Assembly (NCBI RefSeq): GCF_026262505.1
Contig: NC_067205.1
Location: 6,386,001-6,450,000 of the forward strand
Direction of reading: 5' to 3'
From: Trichomonas vaginalis G3
Taxonomy: Eukaryota; Parabasalia; Trichomonadida; Trichomonadidae
Length of the DNA stretch: 64,000 nucleotides
Shown here: positions 1 through 10,348 of the stretch, piece by piece
Position numbering within the stretch: position 1 is the first letter of the stretch
Layout of the letters: each line of letters starts with the position of its first letter
Position numbers and translations under genes: made by a program
Notes under the pieces: model-generated
Told to the model about the DNA's origin: nothing
Seen by the model: only the letters and a program-made list of their open reading frames with translations
Database searches by the model: none

Positions 1-2
1 AG

Positions 3-2594
3 ATGCTTGCTAATGCATTGGCATACAGCCGAATCAAACTATCATCTGCTTATCAATGGCCACTTCCAGAGAACAAATTCAAAGATTTAGTTAATCAAAC
101 AACTCGAGAAATTCTTAATTCATTCATGAAGAATCTCGAAACTAAGTTCACATTAACATACAGTTCACAATATTTCAGTGGTCCACATGAATTTGTTTTA
201 GGAAGTAACACCGTTATTCCATTAACATTCTCACCTCCGAAAGCAGGTTCATACACATGCAAAGTTATTTTGTCATCTCTTTTTGATACAAGGACTATTA
301 AAGTTAATGGAACAGCTACACCCCAAACAAAGAACATCTCCATCATGTTCGAAACTACGGCAGGTAAGAACATCACACAAGAAATTCCATTTAATAATCC
401 ATCCGACCAATTATGGAATTTCAAAATTACATACACAGGAGATTCCGAATTTGAGATTCCAACAAAATTCTCAATCAAACCACAAAGCACACAGAATTTG
501 CCTATTTTGTTCAAATCTAAGAAGATGGGTCAATACCGAGGCACACTTGTTGTTACTAATCTTACTAAGGAATCAACAGTTAACTACAATCTTCAATCTA
601 ATGTTTCAGAACCATTGGCAGAAGAAAAGATCTCTATTAAATGCCAAGCTCGAAAGAAACAACAAGTTAAAATCAATTTACCACAAGGATTCATCCAAAA
701 CGGAACGGCGAAAGTTACATCAGATGTTGCAGTTATTTCATTTGATTCATACATCAGTTGCCAAAACAACAATGCGACATCACCTCTAACAATCAATGTT
801 TTTGCACTTCGAAGTGGTGTTGCATGTGGCACATTGACCATCACAGATATCAACTCGGGTTGTTTCATCTGGTACATTGTTGAAGTTGAAGTTTCTCGTC
901 CCGAACCAGAAGAAATCATCCAAGTTTCAACTATCGAACGACAACCTGTCCAAGTGACATTCTCAGTTTTGAATCCTAAGAATATCCATGTTTCATTCGA
1001 TGTTGTTTTCAGTGATAATGATTTATCCGGTCAAAGCAAAATCATTATTCCACCTAAATCTAGCTTTGTTTATACTATCGATTTCAATCCATTATTCTCA
1101 ATGAAGCGAACATCATATGTTTGTTTCTACAACAACGATGAAGGTGAATACAACTACTTGATGAACATCAATGTTGATGAAGCATTACCATGTGTTTTAG
1201 CACCATTCAAATCTATGATTGGTTCATCTAGTTCATCATTCATTCAAATTGAAAACCCATCCAAAAAATTATCTACATTTCGATTCGAAGTTGACAACGC
1301 AGATGTTTTCCATGTTGTTTCTAAACCAACATTCACAATTGATGCACATGATATTAAGAACATCGAAATCAAATACACTCCTAGTAAGATCGGTGTCAAA
1401 GAGACAGGAATTATCCGATTCCATTCTAAAGATGCAGGTAACTGGGTTTTCCAAGTCTCAGGATACGGCAAGCCTCCACAAGCATTGTCACCTATGATTG
1501 TTGAGAGTGCAATCAACCATTCAGTTTCTAGTTCAGTTGTTTTCACAAATCCATTCTCTTTCCCATGCATGTTCGAAGCAACATTGATCAACGACGATGA
1601 CAAAGAGAATCACTTCAAATTACTTTCTAAGCGTCGATCATACCAGTTCCAAGAATATGGTGAGAGTCAACATATTTCATTCACATTCACATCTAATAAA
1701 CTTGGTCAATTCAACGGGACTATCATTGTTACAACTACAGGCAAAGGATCACAGATCTCATGGAATTTCCCACTCATTGGAATTGCTACACAGAACTCAG
1801 AGAACTCTACACCAGAGCTTCATGGCAAAGCGAACCAAGTCATTCGTAAGACTATCGATCTTCCTCTTGCAGGTGAAACAAACGAACTGAAAGCGAGTGA
1901 TTACCAGATTTCTATTGATTACACTAATGGGAATGACTGGATTTCTAAGTACATGACAATTTACTCAGAAGATGTTTATCAATCAAATTACACTATTATG
2001 TTGAAAGTTTATATCCAGTTCAGTCCGAAGCGACCTATCGAAACAGTCATCCATTTGAAGATCGAAAACGATAACAAACAGACATGGCGATTCCCAGTCA
2101 AGATCCACATTGAACCATCACTTGTTTCTAAGAAAATGACAATCATTTCAACATTGAACAAAGTTGCTAAAGCGAAAGTATATTTAGACGAAATCATTGA
2201 AGAAGACACTGAATTCCATGCATATTTCATGCAAGGCTCGGCACAAGAACTTAGTATTTCACAGAGTGATGGTATTTTAGAACCTAATGAATCCGAGATT
2301 GCAGAGATGCCATTTGATATTGTTTTCTTACCACGAACATATGGTAAACTTGTTCGCGGCACATTGATTATTGACACCGAAGAATCAGAATACATCTTTG
2401 ACATCTTTGGCAAGATGCCCGACTACATTCCTCCACAAGTTAGTAATGGAGCAATTGATACTACCATGCCTGAAAGTGCACGAACACGAATTGACTCTAC
2501 CGAACGAAGGCGAACCAACATGCGTGATCAAATTGGTAGAGCACGAATCACTAAACCTAAGTCCGCACGAAAACCTAAGAGATTATCTGCTTAA
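3..2594 (+). CDS. CFAP47-like axonemal protein, C-terminal part (5' end outside window)
   Basis: The frame is open from the first bases, so the gene almost certainly starts upstream and the ATG at 3 is probably internal. The 863 codons consist of repeated Ig-like beta-sandwich units of the ASH/MSP type, recognisable by motifs such as IPLTFSPPKAGSY, FSIKPQSTQNLPILF and IEIKYTPSKIGVKETG. Such repeats build CFAP47, Hydin and related proteins of the axonemal central pair. The end, with FDIFGKMPDYIPP followed by a basic, Arg/Lys/Ser-rich tail of about 50 residues, resembles the CFAP47 C-terminus, which is why I prefer it to Hydin. It would act in flagellar motility. The calponin-homology part expected upstream is not in view. 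I am sure of the Ig-like repeats and less sure of the CFAP47 orthology. Confidence 0.6.
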   Translation: MLANALAYSRIKLSSAYQWPLPENKFKDLVNQTTREILNSFMKNLETKFTLTYSSQYFSGPHEFVLGSNTVIPLTFSPPKAGSYTCKVILSSLFDTRTIKVNGTATPQTKNISIMFETTAGKNITQEIPFNNPSDQLWNFKITYTGDSEFEIPTKFSIKPQSTQNLPILFKSKKMGQYRGTLVVTNLTKESTVNYNLQSNVSEPLAEEKISIKCQARKKQQVKINLPQGFIQNGTAKVTSDVAVISFDSYISCQNNNATSPLTINVFALRSGVACGTLTITDINSGCFIWYIVEVEVSRPEPEEIIQVSTIERQPVQVTFSVLNPKNIHVSFDVVFSDNDLSGQSKIIIPPKSSFVYTIDFNPLFSMKRTSYVCFYNNDEGEYNYLMNINVDEALPCVLAPFKSMIGSSSSSFIQIENPSKKLSTFRFEVDNADVFHVVSKPTFTIDAHDIKNIEIKYTPSKIGVKETGIIRFHSKDAGNWVFQVSGYGKPPQALSPMIVESAINHSVSSSVVFTNPFSFPCMFEATLINDDDKENHFKLLSKRRSYQFQEYGESQHISFTFTSNKLGQFNGTIIVTTTGKGSQISWNFPLIGIATQNSENSTPELHGKANQVIRKTIDLPLAGETNELKASDYQISIDYTNGNDWISKYMTIYSEDVYQSNYTIMLKVYIQFSPKRPIETVIHLKIENDNKQTWRFPVKIHIEPSLVSKKMTIISTLNKVAKAKVYLDEIIEEDTEFHAYFMQGSAQELSISQSDGILEPNESEIAEMPFDIVFLPRTYGKLVRGTLIIDTEESEYIFDIFGKMPDYIPPQVSNGAIDTTMPESARTRIDSTERRRTNMRDQIGRARITKPKSARKPKRLSA

Positions 2595-2856
2595 TTTGTT
2601 TTTGTTTTTGTATTTATTTATTTATTTTATATTATTTATTTTGTCTTTTAATTAAAGTCGTTATATTTTCTCCAAAATGATAAAGCTAATAAGATTCAGA
2701 AAGCCCAAAAAACTCAATTGTTAGATTTGTTAGTTTTCTTAGATGTACGCCTATGTTCGTATGATGTAACCTTAAATTACATGGTTTATTGTTAAATTTC
2801 AATGTCAGAAGTCAATTAAAAAATTTAAGGTTTTTCGATGTAAAAATATTTTGTAA

Positions 2857-3657
2857 ACATTTCAAATTCTCCATCGAGAATGGAGCGACTTTTTCTATGG
2901 AAGCCCCACATATTCAAGCGGAGGAAAAATTCCATCAAATGGTCAATATCATGTTGAAGATGATATTTTCACTGGTTTTTCAGACAACACGATCTTTTTT
3001 TCTACAAGTTCAAGTACTAATAAATTATTAGTTGAAACATCATCATTTTCACACAACAAACTAATATCTGGTGATAATGATGGTGGAACATGTCTTTATT
3101 TTTATAATTCAGGTGAATGTTGTCAAAATAAAATTTGTTCTATAAACAACAGTGTCAATGGAGAAAATGTTGAAGGTCACCACTCTCGTGTTTATGCAAC
3201 AGATTCTGATAGAGCTAAGAATTTTTTCAATTTTTCTACTATTTCAGAATGTGGAAAAGAAGGAATTGGAGAAGCACCAGTTTATCATCAATATGGAAAT
3301 ATTCAGATTAGTAAAACAAATATTTCTAAATGTTTATGTATTTATTATTCATCATTCGATATATTGTATGGAGCTACATCTTCATTTGTTACATATTCAA
3401 CATTTTCGAATAATTCACATTATAATAATGGAGTGAATTTTAATAGTGCAAGAGTAGCATCTTTTCTACAGAAAAGTAACATTCTTAGCAATAAAGGAAC
3501 AGAAACAATCACTTCATATTATACAACAAAACTTACTGTCGAAGATTGTGTAATCAAAGGGAATACAGGTGGTGTTTTATTTAGAAACTATGGTTCATCT
3601 ATTGAAGTAATTCATTGTAATATTGATTCATATTCAGCATATGGACAAGTTTTGTGA
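2857..3657 (+). pseudogene. beta-helix surface-protein fragment, copy 1
   Basis: An open frame of 266 residues follows a stop at 2854-2856 and contains no ATG, so it lacks a proper start. It is rich in Ser, Asn, Thr and Ile, with short strand-turn repeats such as TGGVLFRNYGSS and STFSNNSHY. This is typical of parallel beta-helix proteins, including the Chlamydia Pmp-like surface families expanded in Trichomonas. It is nearly identical to an inverted copy at 45.5-46.5 kb. The match ends near 3653, where this copy meets a stop and the other reads on for about 80 residues. The last 24 bases overlap the converging BTB-like gene. I read it as a truncated duplicate; a working gene with a non-ATG start is unlikely. 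Confidence 0.6.
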
Positions 3658-4686
3658 TATCAACGACTTTCTAAGATAGTTTAGATTGAAATTTTCGTCT
3701 TTTAGTATTTCATTAATTTCTTGATTTTGAAAATCAATTTCTGGACAATATTTTAGAAGTTTAACTGCTTTATGATCAACTCTAATTCTTTCTAGTATGA
3801 ATTTTGCTATTTTCTCTGGTTTGTGATATATAAATGGATTCTGAAGAATTTGTGCAATGAAATCTATGTCATTTAATGCTTCTGATGATAGTTTATCAAC
3901 TATGTTTGTGAATTTAACATAATCTTCTAATGCAAACTGTAAAATATTAATAATGTTCATTCCATTTTTGAAAATATAATGTAAAGTATTAATTTTCTCC
4001 GAAATACTGATGTTTTTGAAGTATTTGCATACTGATATACCTAATAATGATTGGATTTTGAAGAAAACTACTGCTTTGATGAAATTATAATCGATATTAC
4101 TTGTATATTCACGATAATTGCCATTTAAATAGTCAATAAAGTATTGTATGATCGATGAGTCTATTTCTGTATAGATTTTATTGATAGAAATGTCTTCGAT
4201 TACCCTTGAAAAAATATATTGGGAGCATCTCGATGCCATAAATGAATTTACGTAGAAACTTTTGTTGTAATTTATTATTTCTAAATCCTTTTGGCACTTT
4301 GATGTAATAATTGAGTAATCTCGAGTAAAACTAAATGTATTTCCGCGATTTATTGTCGTCCATAGATCTATATTGTCTACATCACTGGTGAATTCCTTAA
4401 TCCTATTAATAAATTCTGAATAACTGCCATCAATTTTAATAATTTTCAAAATATCAATAACATCGGCTTTATTTTTAATATAAATCTGACGAATGATTCT
4501 AGTTGCTAATTCTGGAGATATTGCCGTAGATTTATTTAGTATTCTCGTGATACAAGGCAAACTTAATTTGGAAAAAATTGGTTGCTGAGAGTAATCATCA
4601 ACATTCAATGCAATTGCGGTCTCAAGATCGTCATTTTTGTTTCCTTTTGAGTCTGTATCAACCAAACTTTTTAACTCTGCCATCAA
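3634..4686 (-). CDS. BTB-like domain protein
   Basis: A 350-codon Ile/Asn/Lys-rich protein. Residues about 130-235 read like a BTB/POZ fold: FYVNSFMASRCSQYIFSRV, then a strand-helix ending in IIQYFIDYLNG and a helical stretch FIKAVVFFKIQSLLGI. The remainder is helical. Large lineage-specific families with an N-terminal BTB-like region and a helical or ankyrin-type tail are common in trichomonads; some act as cullin adaptors, others are uncharacterised. No ankyrin consensus is visible here. Two ATGs stand in tandem (4686 and 4683) and either could start translation. It converges on the beta-helix fragment with a short 3' overlap. Partner and location are unknown, and the BTB call is tentative. 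Confidence 0.5.
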   Translation of the reverse strand: MMAELKSLVDTDSKGNKNDDLETAIALNVDDYSQQPIFSKLSLPCITRILNKSTAISPELATRIIRQIYIKNKADVIDILKIIKIDGSYSEFINRIKEFTSDVDNIDLWTTINRGNTFSFTRDYSIITSKCQKDLEIINYNKSFYVNSFMASRCSQYIFSRVIEDISINKIYTEIDSSIIQYFIDYLNGNYREYTSNIDYNFIKAVVFFKIQSLLGISVCKYFKNISISEKINTLHYIFKNGMNIINILQFALEDYVKFTNIVDKLSSEALNDIDFIAQILQNPFIYHKPEKIAKFILERIRVDHKAVKLLKYCPEIDFQNQEINEILKDENFNLNYLRKSLISQNLSIC

Positions 4687-5176
4687 TATAATATTTAATT
4701 TTAAAAAATGATGTTAACACATTGTTATTTTGCTGACTTATATCAAGATATAAAGATATTTTTTGATGAAATTGTCTAATGATCAAAAATATTAAATTTG
4801 CTCAAATCATAGTAATCTTGATCAAAGATTGTAGAACATTTATCAATGAAAAACTAATGTTAATATAAAAAATAATTACTTCAATCAAATATCGATTTCA
4901 CATTTGCCTTCAAGGCATTCACTCATATTTTCTTGATGTGAAATATCGCATTTTCCTTCCTCTTTATACATCAATATGAGCTAAATATGTAATTTGGATA
5001 AAGATTGAAATTTATAGAAATCATGCATATCAATTTGTGTTAAAGTATGAATCAAATGATTTTGACCATTTCCATTCATTCCTCTTTGGAATATTCATGA
5101 AAATTAAAATATTTCTAAAATGATAAATTTTGAAAATAAAAAACATAACATTTTAATAACATGATACTAATATAAA
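4687..5176. other. AT-rich intergenic stretch
   Basis: Separates two leftward genes. I see no long frame, hairpin or repeat. Confidence 0.6.
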
Positions 5177-6778
5177 TTAAATTTCCATCATTGACAACAT
5201 AACTCTTCCTTTGACATCTTGTTCGTCTAAAGATTTGTTTATATCTAAAACAGGTTTTCCAACAACAGAAAGTTCGAAGGCATCTAATGGTAACACTGGG
5301 TCTGTGTTTGATGCAACCCATGCGTATACATGTAAAGCAGGCTGATTTGGAGAAAATTTTCTAATAATTCTTTTCCCATTCATATTAACAGCAATAGTAA
5401 CACCATCTTTTGGTTCTGGAGGCATTTTCTTCATTATTTCTTCAACTTTATGTTCTTCGGCTAATTTGTTTTGTTCTTCTTGCTTCTTTTTCTCTTCTTC
5501 CTCTTGAATTCTTCTTTTTTCTTCCAAATCTTTCTCTTCTTGCTCTTTAACTAGTTGCTCGTACTGCAAATTCTGGAAATTCCTGATTTTCTGTGACTCT
5601 CTGAGCTCGTGTGGTGGTTTTGGCTGTTCCCTTTCTTCTGGTTTTGGTAAGTTAATTTCTTCTTGCATAGATGGAGCTGGTAATGCCGGTTTTTCTTGGT
5701 ATTTAGAAATAATTTCTTCTGGAACATCAAATTCATCTTTTATTTGTGGAGGGATATCATCAAAATTAGGTAAATCTGGTATTTGTTGGGGTAGTTCTGT
5801 AGGTTTTGCTGGTTTTTTAGGTGGATCGATTTTCTTTTCAATTGTTTTTGGTTTTTCTGGTTTTTTAGGCGGTTCTACTTTCTTTTCGATTGGATTTTCT
5901 TTCTTTTTAGCTGGCTCTGCTTTCCTTTCGACTGTTGTTGATTTATCTGTTGGTTTTGAACGACTAGAAGTTCTTGCAGTTCCTCGAGCTGAAGGTGGCT
6001 TCGATATGTTTGCACCAACTCTTCTAGATTGATATTCTGCATCCATTAAATCGGCAAAATTTCGATCATTTCGTCTTTCGGCAGGCTTTGGAGCAGGTCG
6101 AACACTCAAACCTGTATTATTTGGTAATTTTCGACTTGATGATTGTGCATTACGCGAATTTGTTGATGTTACTCTTGTTCTTGTTGAAGAATTTTGAGAT
6201 GTTAGTCGAGGATTATTGTTGTGCTCAGAAACCGGTTTGCGTTGTATTGATTGTGTTGGTTTAGGATGGTTTGCAACTGTAGGTTTAGGTGGTTGACGTA
6301 AATTCAATGGCGGGCGATTTGATCGAGATGATGGAATTCTTGGTGGATGATCTTGTTGTTTTGTATGTGTAGGCGGTAGTGGTGTTGGTTTGGGTTGTAA
6401 ATCTTTAGGCACTCCGCCCATTCTATTCTGTCTCGGAAGAACTCCTCTGGGAGGATGTGCAGCTGGATGTACAATCTCATTTCTTGGATCTAATGGTTGA
6501 CGAAGATGTGGTGCAACAAGCATGTCATCGATCGAATTTTCTATTGCAATTTTCAAAGCCTCATCTTCATCGTATCTACCATTTCCAAATCCATCTAATA
6601 CAGCTGGAGTTGCTCCGGGTGGTAAACTCGTTCGCCTTAACGGTCTTAATCCTTGGTCAGGATTATCATCTAACAGACCACAAAGAATATTTTGAAATTC
6701 CACATCACTATATGAATTCATTTCTTCTCGTGATATACCAGCACGACGAAAAAAAGAATAAAACTCATCCCTATCCAT
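5177..6778 (-). CDS. UIM- and UBX-domain protein, probable p97/Cdc48 adaptor
   Basis: A 533-residue protein. Residues 458-533 have the form of a UBX domain, a ubiquitin-like fold with the loop FSPNQPALHVYAWV in the place where UBX proteins bind the N-domain of p97/VCP. Residues about 69-86 (core EDEALKIAIENSIDD) match a ubiquitin-interacting motif. The middle, about 90-380, is low-complexity, rich in Pro, Lys, Arg and Ser, with repeated KK-x-EPPKKPEK-type blocks. Residues about 385-457 form a charged coiled coil directly before the UBX domain, as in FAF1/FAF2. A UIM plus UBX suggests recruitment of ubiquitylated clients to p97; the thioredoxin-like UAS domain of FAF2/UBXN7 is not visible. The first ATG is used. 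The UBX assignment is good; the UIM is fair. Confidence 0.75.
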   Translation of the reverse strand: MDRDEFYSFFRRAGISREEMNSYSDVEFQNILCGLLDDNPDQGLRPLRRTSLPPGATPAVLDGFGNGRYDEDEALKIAIENSIDDMLVAPHLRQPLDPRNEIVHPAAHPPRGVLPRQNRMGGVPKDLQPKPTPLPPTHTKQQDHPPRIPSSRSNRPPLNLRQPPKPTVANHPKPTQSIQRKPVSEHNNNPRLTSQNSSTRTRVTSTNSRNAQSSSRKLPNNTGLSVRPAPKPAERRNDRNFADLMDAEYQSRRVGANISKPPSARGTARTSSRSKPTDKSTTVERKAEPAKKKENPIEKKVEPPKKPEKPKTIEKKIDPPKKPAKPTELPQQIPDLPNFDDIPPQIKDEFDVPEEIISKYQEKPALPAPSMQEEINLPKPEEREQPKPPHELRESQKIRNFQNLQYEQLVKEQEEKDLEEKRRIQEEEEKKKQEEQNKLAEEHKVEEIMKKMPPEPKDGVTIAVNMNGKRIIRKFSPNQPALHVYAWVASNTDPVLPLDAFELSVVGKPVLDINKSLDEQDVKGRVMLSMMEI

Positions 6779-7148
6779 TGATAAAATAAAATGTTCAAAA
6801 TTTTATAACGAGCGCAGAAAAAAAATTGAGAGGATAGTTGTAAAAAAAATTCCACTATGAAACCATGAATATATCATTTGCGTACTATCAAGTATAAGAT
6901 ATTCTTATGTGATATTGTTATTAGCCCCCAAAAGCGCTGGTTTATCAAATCAGGAAGTGAAATGTGGAGAAAATACTTTACCAAACAGTAATGGAAGTGT
7001 ATGACCTCGATTTGAAATTCCAAAAAAAAATCAAAATTCAAAAATTAATAACTATTGTTGGGGCAAACCCAAATTTTAGCTAAAAGTGACAGGGAAAAAA
7101 AACGTTTAGTATTAAAAAAAAGACCGATGAGAGCTTCGTTCGAAATAT

Positions 7149-7210
7149 AGAGGGAACTGAGAATGCGCAACCATTCTCAGGGAATATTGGATGCTATTCC
7201 CGTTCCCTCT
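7149..7210. other. perfect three-way-junction palindrome
   Basis: The outer arms 7149-7157 and 7202-7210 (AGAGGGAAC and its complement) enclose two hairpins placed end to end: 7158-7165 with 7172-7179 (TGAGAATG) and 7180-7186 with 7195-7201 (GGGAATA). No base is left unpaired at the junction and there are no mismatches. It lies in the left arm of the MULE. Confidence 0.8.
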
Positions 7211-7252
7211 GTATGGAAAATTGAGGTTTTCAAAGGGAGTTAAAATAATATC

Positions 7253-7485
7253 AAATTTATACTAATTTACTTCAAAATACAAAAGTATTTGACAGCTAAA
7301 ATTAGTTACTTTAGCAAGCCTATCAATACCCTTTTACGATTATTGCTACTTTTTCGAAATAAAAGTAAAAACAAATTTATACTAATTTACTTCAAAATAC
7401 AAAAGTATTTGACAGCTAAAATTAGTTACTTTAGCAAGCCTATCAATACCCTTTTACGATTATTGCTACTTTTTCGAAATAAAAT
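7253..7485. repeat. 120-bp direct repeat, two copies
   Basis: The block starting AAATTTATACTAATTTACTT at 7253 recurs at 7373 with no difference seen over about 110 bases. It lies between the MULE end and its transposase stop codon and encodes nothing evident. Confidence 0.85.
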
Positions 7486-7562
7486 AAATTTATTATCAAA
7501 AACCTTTTTTTCTTAGTAAAAATAAAAATGTTATTTTATATCAAGTTTTTATTCATAAATTT

Positions 7563-9157
7563 TTATAATGTTGTATAAATTTGAAGGTGGAAATCTGTAA
7601 TAATTTTATCTTGAAAAGACTTGGCATTCTCAACAATGAATTGAGGGGTATTGCATCCAAATTCTGTAATTTGCGTGAGAATACTAAGCTTGATTTCCAT
7701 TGGGATACTTAATTTCGAAAAATACTGGGTCATTCGTTTTTGAACCTTTGCTGCCTTGACAACTTTATCAAGTAGGTCATCTAAACCCAATTGAAGCGTA
7801 TTTAAGTTTGCTGATGAGTTAACTATTAACGATTTAATTTTATCAGTGAGCATTATACATTTTTCTGTATCCAGTCTGATTGTAGACTTTTTTGGCTTTT
7901 TTTCAGATGGCAACGGATTTGGAATTTTGTCTCTGAGCCTTATATCTTGAGAAATTCTGTAATAAAATGAAGGAACGATAAAATCGATTAATTTCATCAC
8001 AAATCGATCAAATCTCATGAAAATTGTTCCGCCAAAGTAGTAATATTTAATTTTTTTGTTAATCGATTCTGAAATGTTATTTGTGAGAGCTAAATTTTCA
8101 TCTCTTTCAGCGGCTGTCCATCTTTCTTGGTTTGATATCCATTGATTTTGTATGTATTTTGAAAATTCTGGGAATTTTTCGGCTATTTCCAGAATTTTTT
8201 TGAACGTTGGTTCAATCCATTCTTTCTTGCCATTTCTGCCGTATGCAAGATAGTTCATTTTTGTATCTAATATCAATTTGTCTGAACTCTCAAATGCATA
8301 ATCTTTCAAATTTTTTCTGAACGCCCTCATTACATGAACTGCACACCAATGAAGGATAACTTCTGGAAAAGAGTTGATAATCGCATTTTCGATTTCTTGT
8401 GCACAATCTGACATAAAATATTTTGGTTTTACTTTTGCCCAGTTAAAAAATGCCTTGAGACAGAATGCAATATTTTCTGAAGTGTTTGGATAAACGACAA
8501 ATTGAAAAATTGGGAATGCATGTGTATTTGGAAATTTGGCTGATATCATGTAAAACAACATTTTAAATTCAAGTAATGAATGGGTTGCATCAATAAAATG
8601 CTCTTTCACAATTTTGATTATGTCCAGAAATTTGAAAGAAGCATAATAAAAGATTAATTTCTTTGGTTTGTTGTAATTATCGACATCGAAATAAATTAAA
8701 TCTTTTGGTGACTCTTGTTCTTTGATACCCTTAAATAATTGAGTTGACTTGAATTGATTATCATCGTACTTTTGAATACCTTTGATCTTTTTATTTCCTT
8801 TTTCCTGAATTGTTTTCATTTGATCTGAAGATGCATTCAAAAAAGATGGCCTGTTAAGTGGATCATCCAGATCAAGTTTTTTGTCGCATTCAATTTGAGC
8901 CATTTTCGGATCACCCCCTGTTTTATAAAATTAATAAGTACCCGACGATAGCATTGTGATAATGTGTGGTATTTCTTTGTCTCATCTTTGATTTGATTGT
9001 GATTATGTGTTCCATTATATTCTGTTAGGATATATTCTTCATCATCCTTTAGAAATGAGATACATGCTTCACATTTATCTGCACTGCACCTGAATTTTAA
9101 TTTTGTTCCCCCTAAATTTGGATTTTTTTTAATTGATATGGACAACCTGCATGGCAT
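7563..9157 (-). pseudogene. MULE transposase, frameshifted
   Basis: The N-terminal part (8837-9157) carries a WRKY/FLYWCH-type zinc-finger region: Cys in FRCSADKCEAC and a terminal NGTHNHN. The larger part (7563-8903, 446 codons) is the catalytic domain. Counting from its first Met, the DDE residues would be D105 (FIDATHS), D166 (FMSDCAQE) and E279 (TNNISESIN), with the MULE C(2)H signature HWCAVHVMRAF between the second and third. The two parts overlap in different frames, and the frame appears to shift just upstream of about 8900, near short G and A runs. This leaves the element without a continuous transposase unless the break is a sequencing error. A 3' fragment of a related transposase lies at 52.5-53.0 kb. 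Confidence 0.8.
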
Positions 9158-9740
9158 TCGTTATCAATGACAGCTTTCATAGCATCTATATAAGATAGCC
9201 TTTCTTTAAGTTCGCATGGTGCATCGATATGCATCAAAAAAATGAAATGAAATTTCAATATCAAAAAAAGCACAAAATTTGAAAAAATTCACAAATCTCG
9301 GTTTCTGAAAGAAAATGGCCTCTTAAACTTTGTGCATATATTCATCTATAAGACACATTGTATCCATATATTATTTAGCCAACACAACTTATCTGGTATC
9401 GAGAAAATTCAAAAAAAGCACAAAATTTGAAAATTGCTCGGTTCTACATTCAAAATAAATTTCATTAATTTTTACGTACATATTAAGGTACTTATCTTCT
9501 ACATATATAATCTTCATTAGATATATACATGATAAATAAAATTCATAAAACATTAAAAATCAAAAAATTAGATGAACCTTGGCAATTAAACTTTATTAAA
9601 TAATAGTTGTTTATAAATTATATTATATTATCATTTAATATTATTTTGATAATGAAGATTTTATTTTGCAATAATATAAACGAAATTTTTTACCTTATGA
9701 ACTTTTGATGGAAATATGCAAATTTAAAATAATAAAGAAA

Positions 9741-9868
9741 GCCGCGAGCTAAGCGATCGGCTTAGTTCGAAGATTTTGATTCAAATCTTTGCTGATCTGT
9801 AATTCGCGGAAGCCGCGAGCGAATCGAGCGGCTTAGGTCTAAGATTTTGATTCAAATCTTTGCTTATA
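9741..9868. repeat. 68-bp tandem repeat with hairpins, two copies, in the right MULE arm
   Basis: Units begin AAGCCGCGAGC at about 9740 and 9808. Each ends in the hairpin AAGATTT-TGATTC-AAATCTT. The GCCGCGAGC part is GC-rich against an AT-rich background. Confidence 0.7.
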
Positions 9869-10156
9869 TTCCTTAAATTCTTTATGAAACTCGCAACAGT
9901 TCCATAAAAAATTTTAAATTCTAAACTGTCGAAATTACCGATCGGTAATCACACCCTTCATGGGTGTGCCACTTTTTACAGGCATGTCACTTTTAGCTAA
10001 AATTACCCCTACTCGATTCAAAAAAGCTATTAAAATTAGAGACTAAATAAATAGCGAATTGATTCATATGGATTTATGTAATTGTGAACATTAAAAGAGT
10101 TTATTTATTGATCTAATAAAAAAAGATAAAATATTAATGAGAAAATTGAAAGAATA

Positions 10157-10348
10157 GAGTGTCCCATTCACTCGTGTTGGTCGCAATGTATCATTCTGGG
10201 AGACATTGCCTCTGCATGCCTCCCACAATGGCACAATGTTCCTTGGAGAAAGACCTGGAAGGGGGTCCTTTCTCAAGGTCAGGGCCCCCTTCTAGTCTTT
10301 CTGGTCCTGGAAGGAGCGCTTCTGACTGGTCTGTGCGCTGCTTCCAGG
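10157..10348. repeat. GC-rich cluster of four hairpins (possible structured RNA)
   Basis: The hairpins in order are: 10157-10161 with 10169-10173; 10183-10189 with 10203-10209; a long one whose outer stem 10247-10254 pairs with 10295-10302 (AGAAAGAC) and whose inner stem 10258-10268 pairs with 10282-10292 (GAAGGGGGTCC, one G-T wobble); and 10306-10319 with 10335-10348 (CCTGGAAG, a one-base change, then GCGC). The block is far more GC-rich than its flanks. I compared it by eye with tRNA, 5S rRNA, SRP, RNase P and snRNA signatures and found no match. An open frame crosses it but looks incidental. Confidence 0.5.

Larger units (their letters stand above)
7060..10010 (-). mobile_element. MULE (Mutator-like) DNA transposon, decayed
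   Basis: Both ends carry an inverted repeat. On the left, 7060-7090 begins GGGGCAA and runs into TTTTAGCTAAAAGTGAC; on the right, 9986-10010 reversed gives AGGGGTAA followed by the same 17 bases. Between them lies a MULE-type transposase on the minus strand, now frameshifted. I found no convincing 8-11 base target duplication, so the exact ends are uncertain. The non-coding arms hold unusual structure: a three-way junction, a two-copy 120-bp repeat and a two-copy 68-bp repeat. Confidence 0.7.

Noticed and set aside
7563-8903. A deliberate programmed frameshift in the MULE transposase.
   Set aside because: No slippery heptamer with a downstream structure is evident; decay or sequencing error is simpler.
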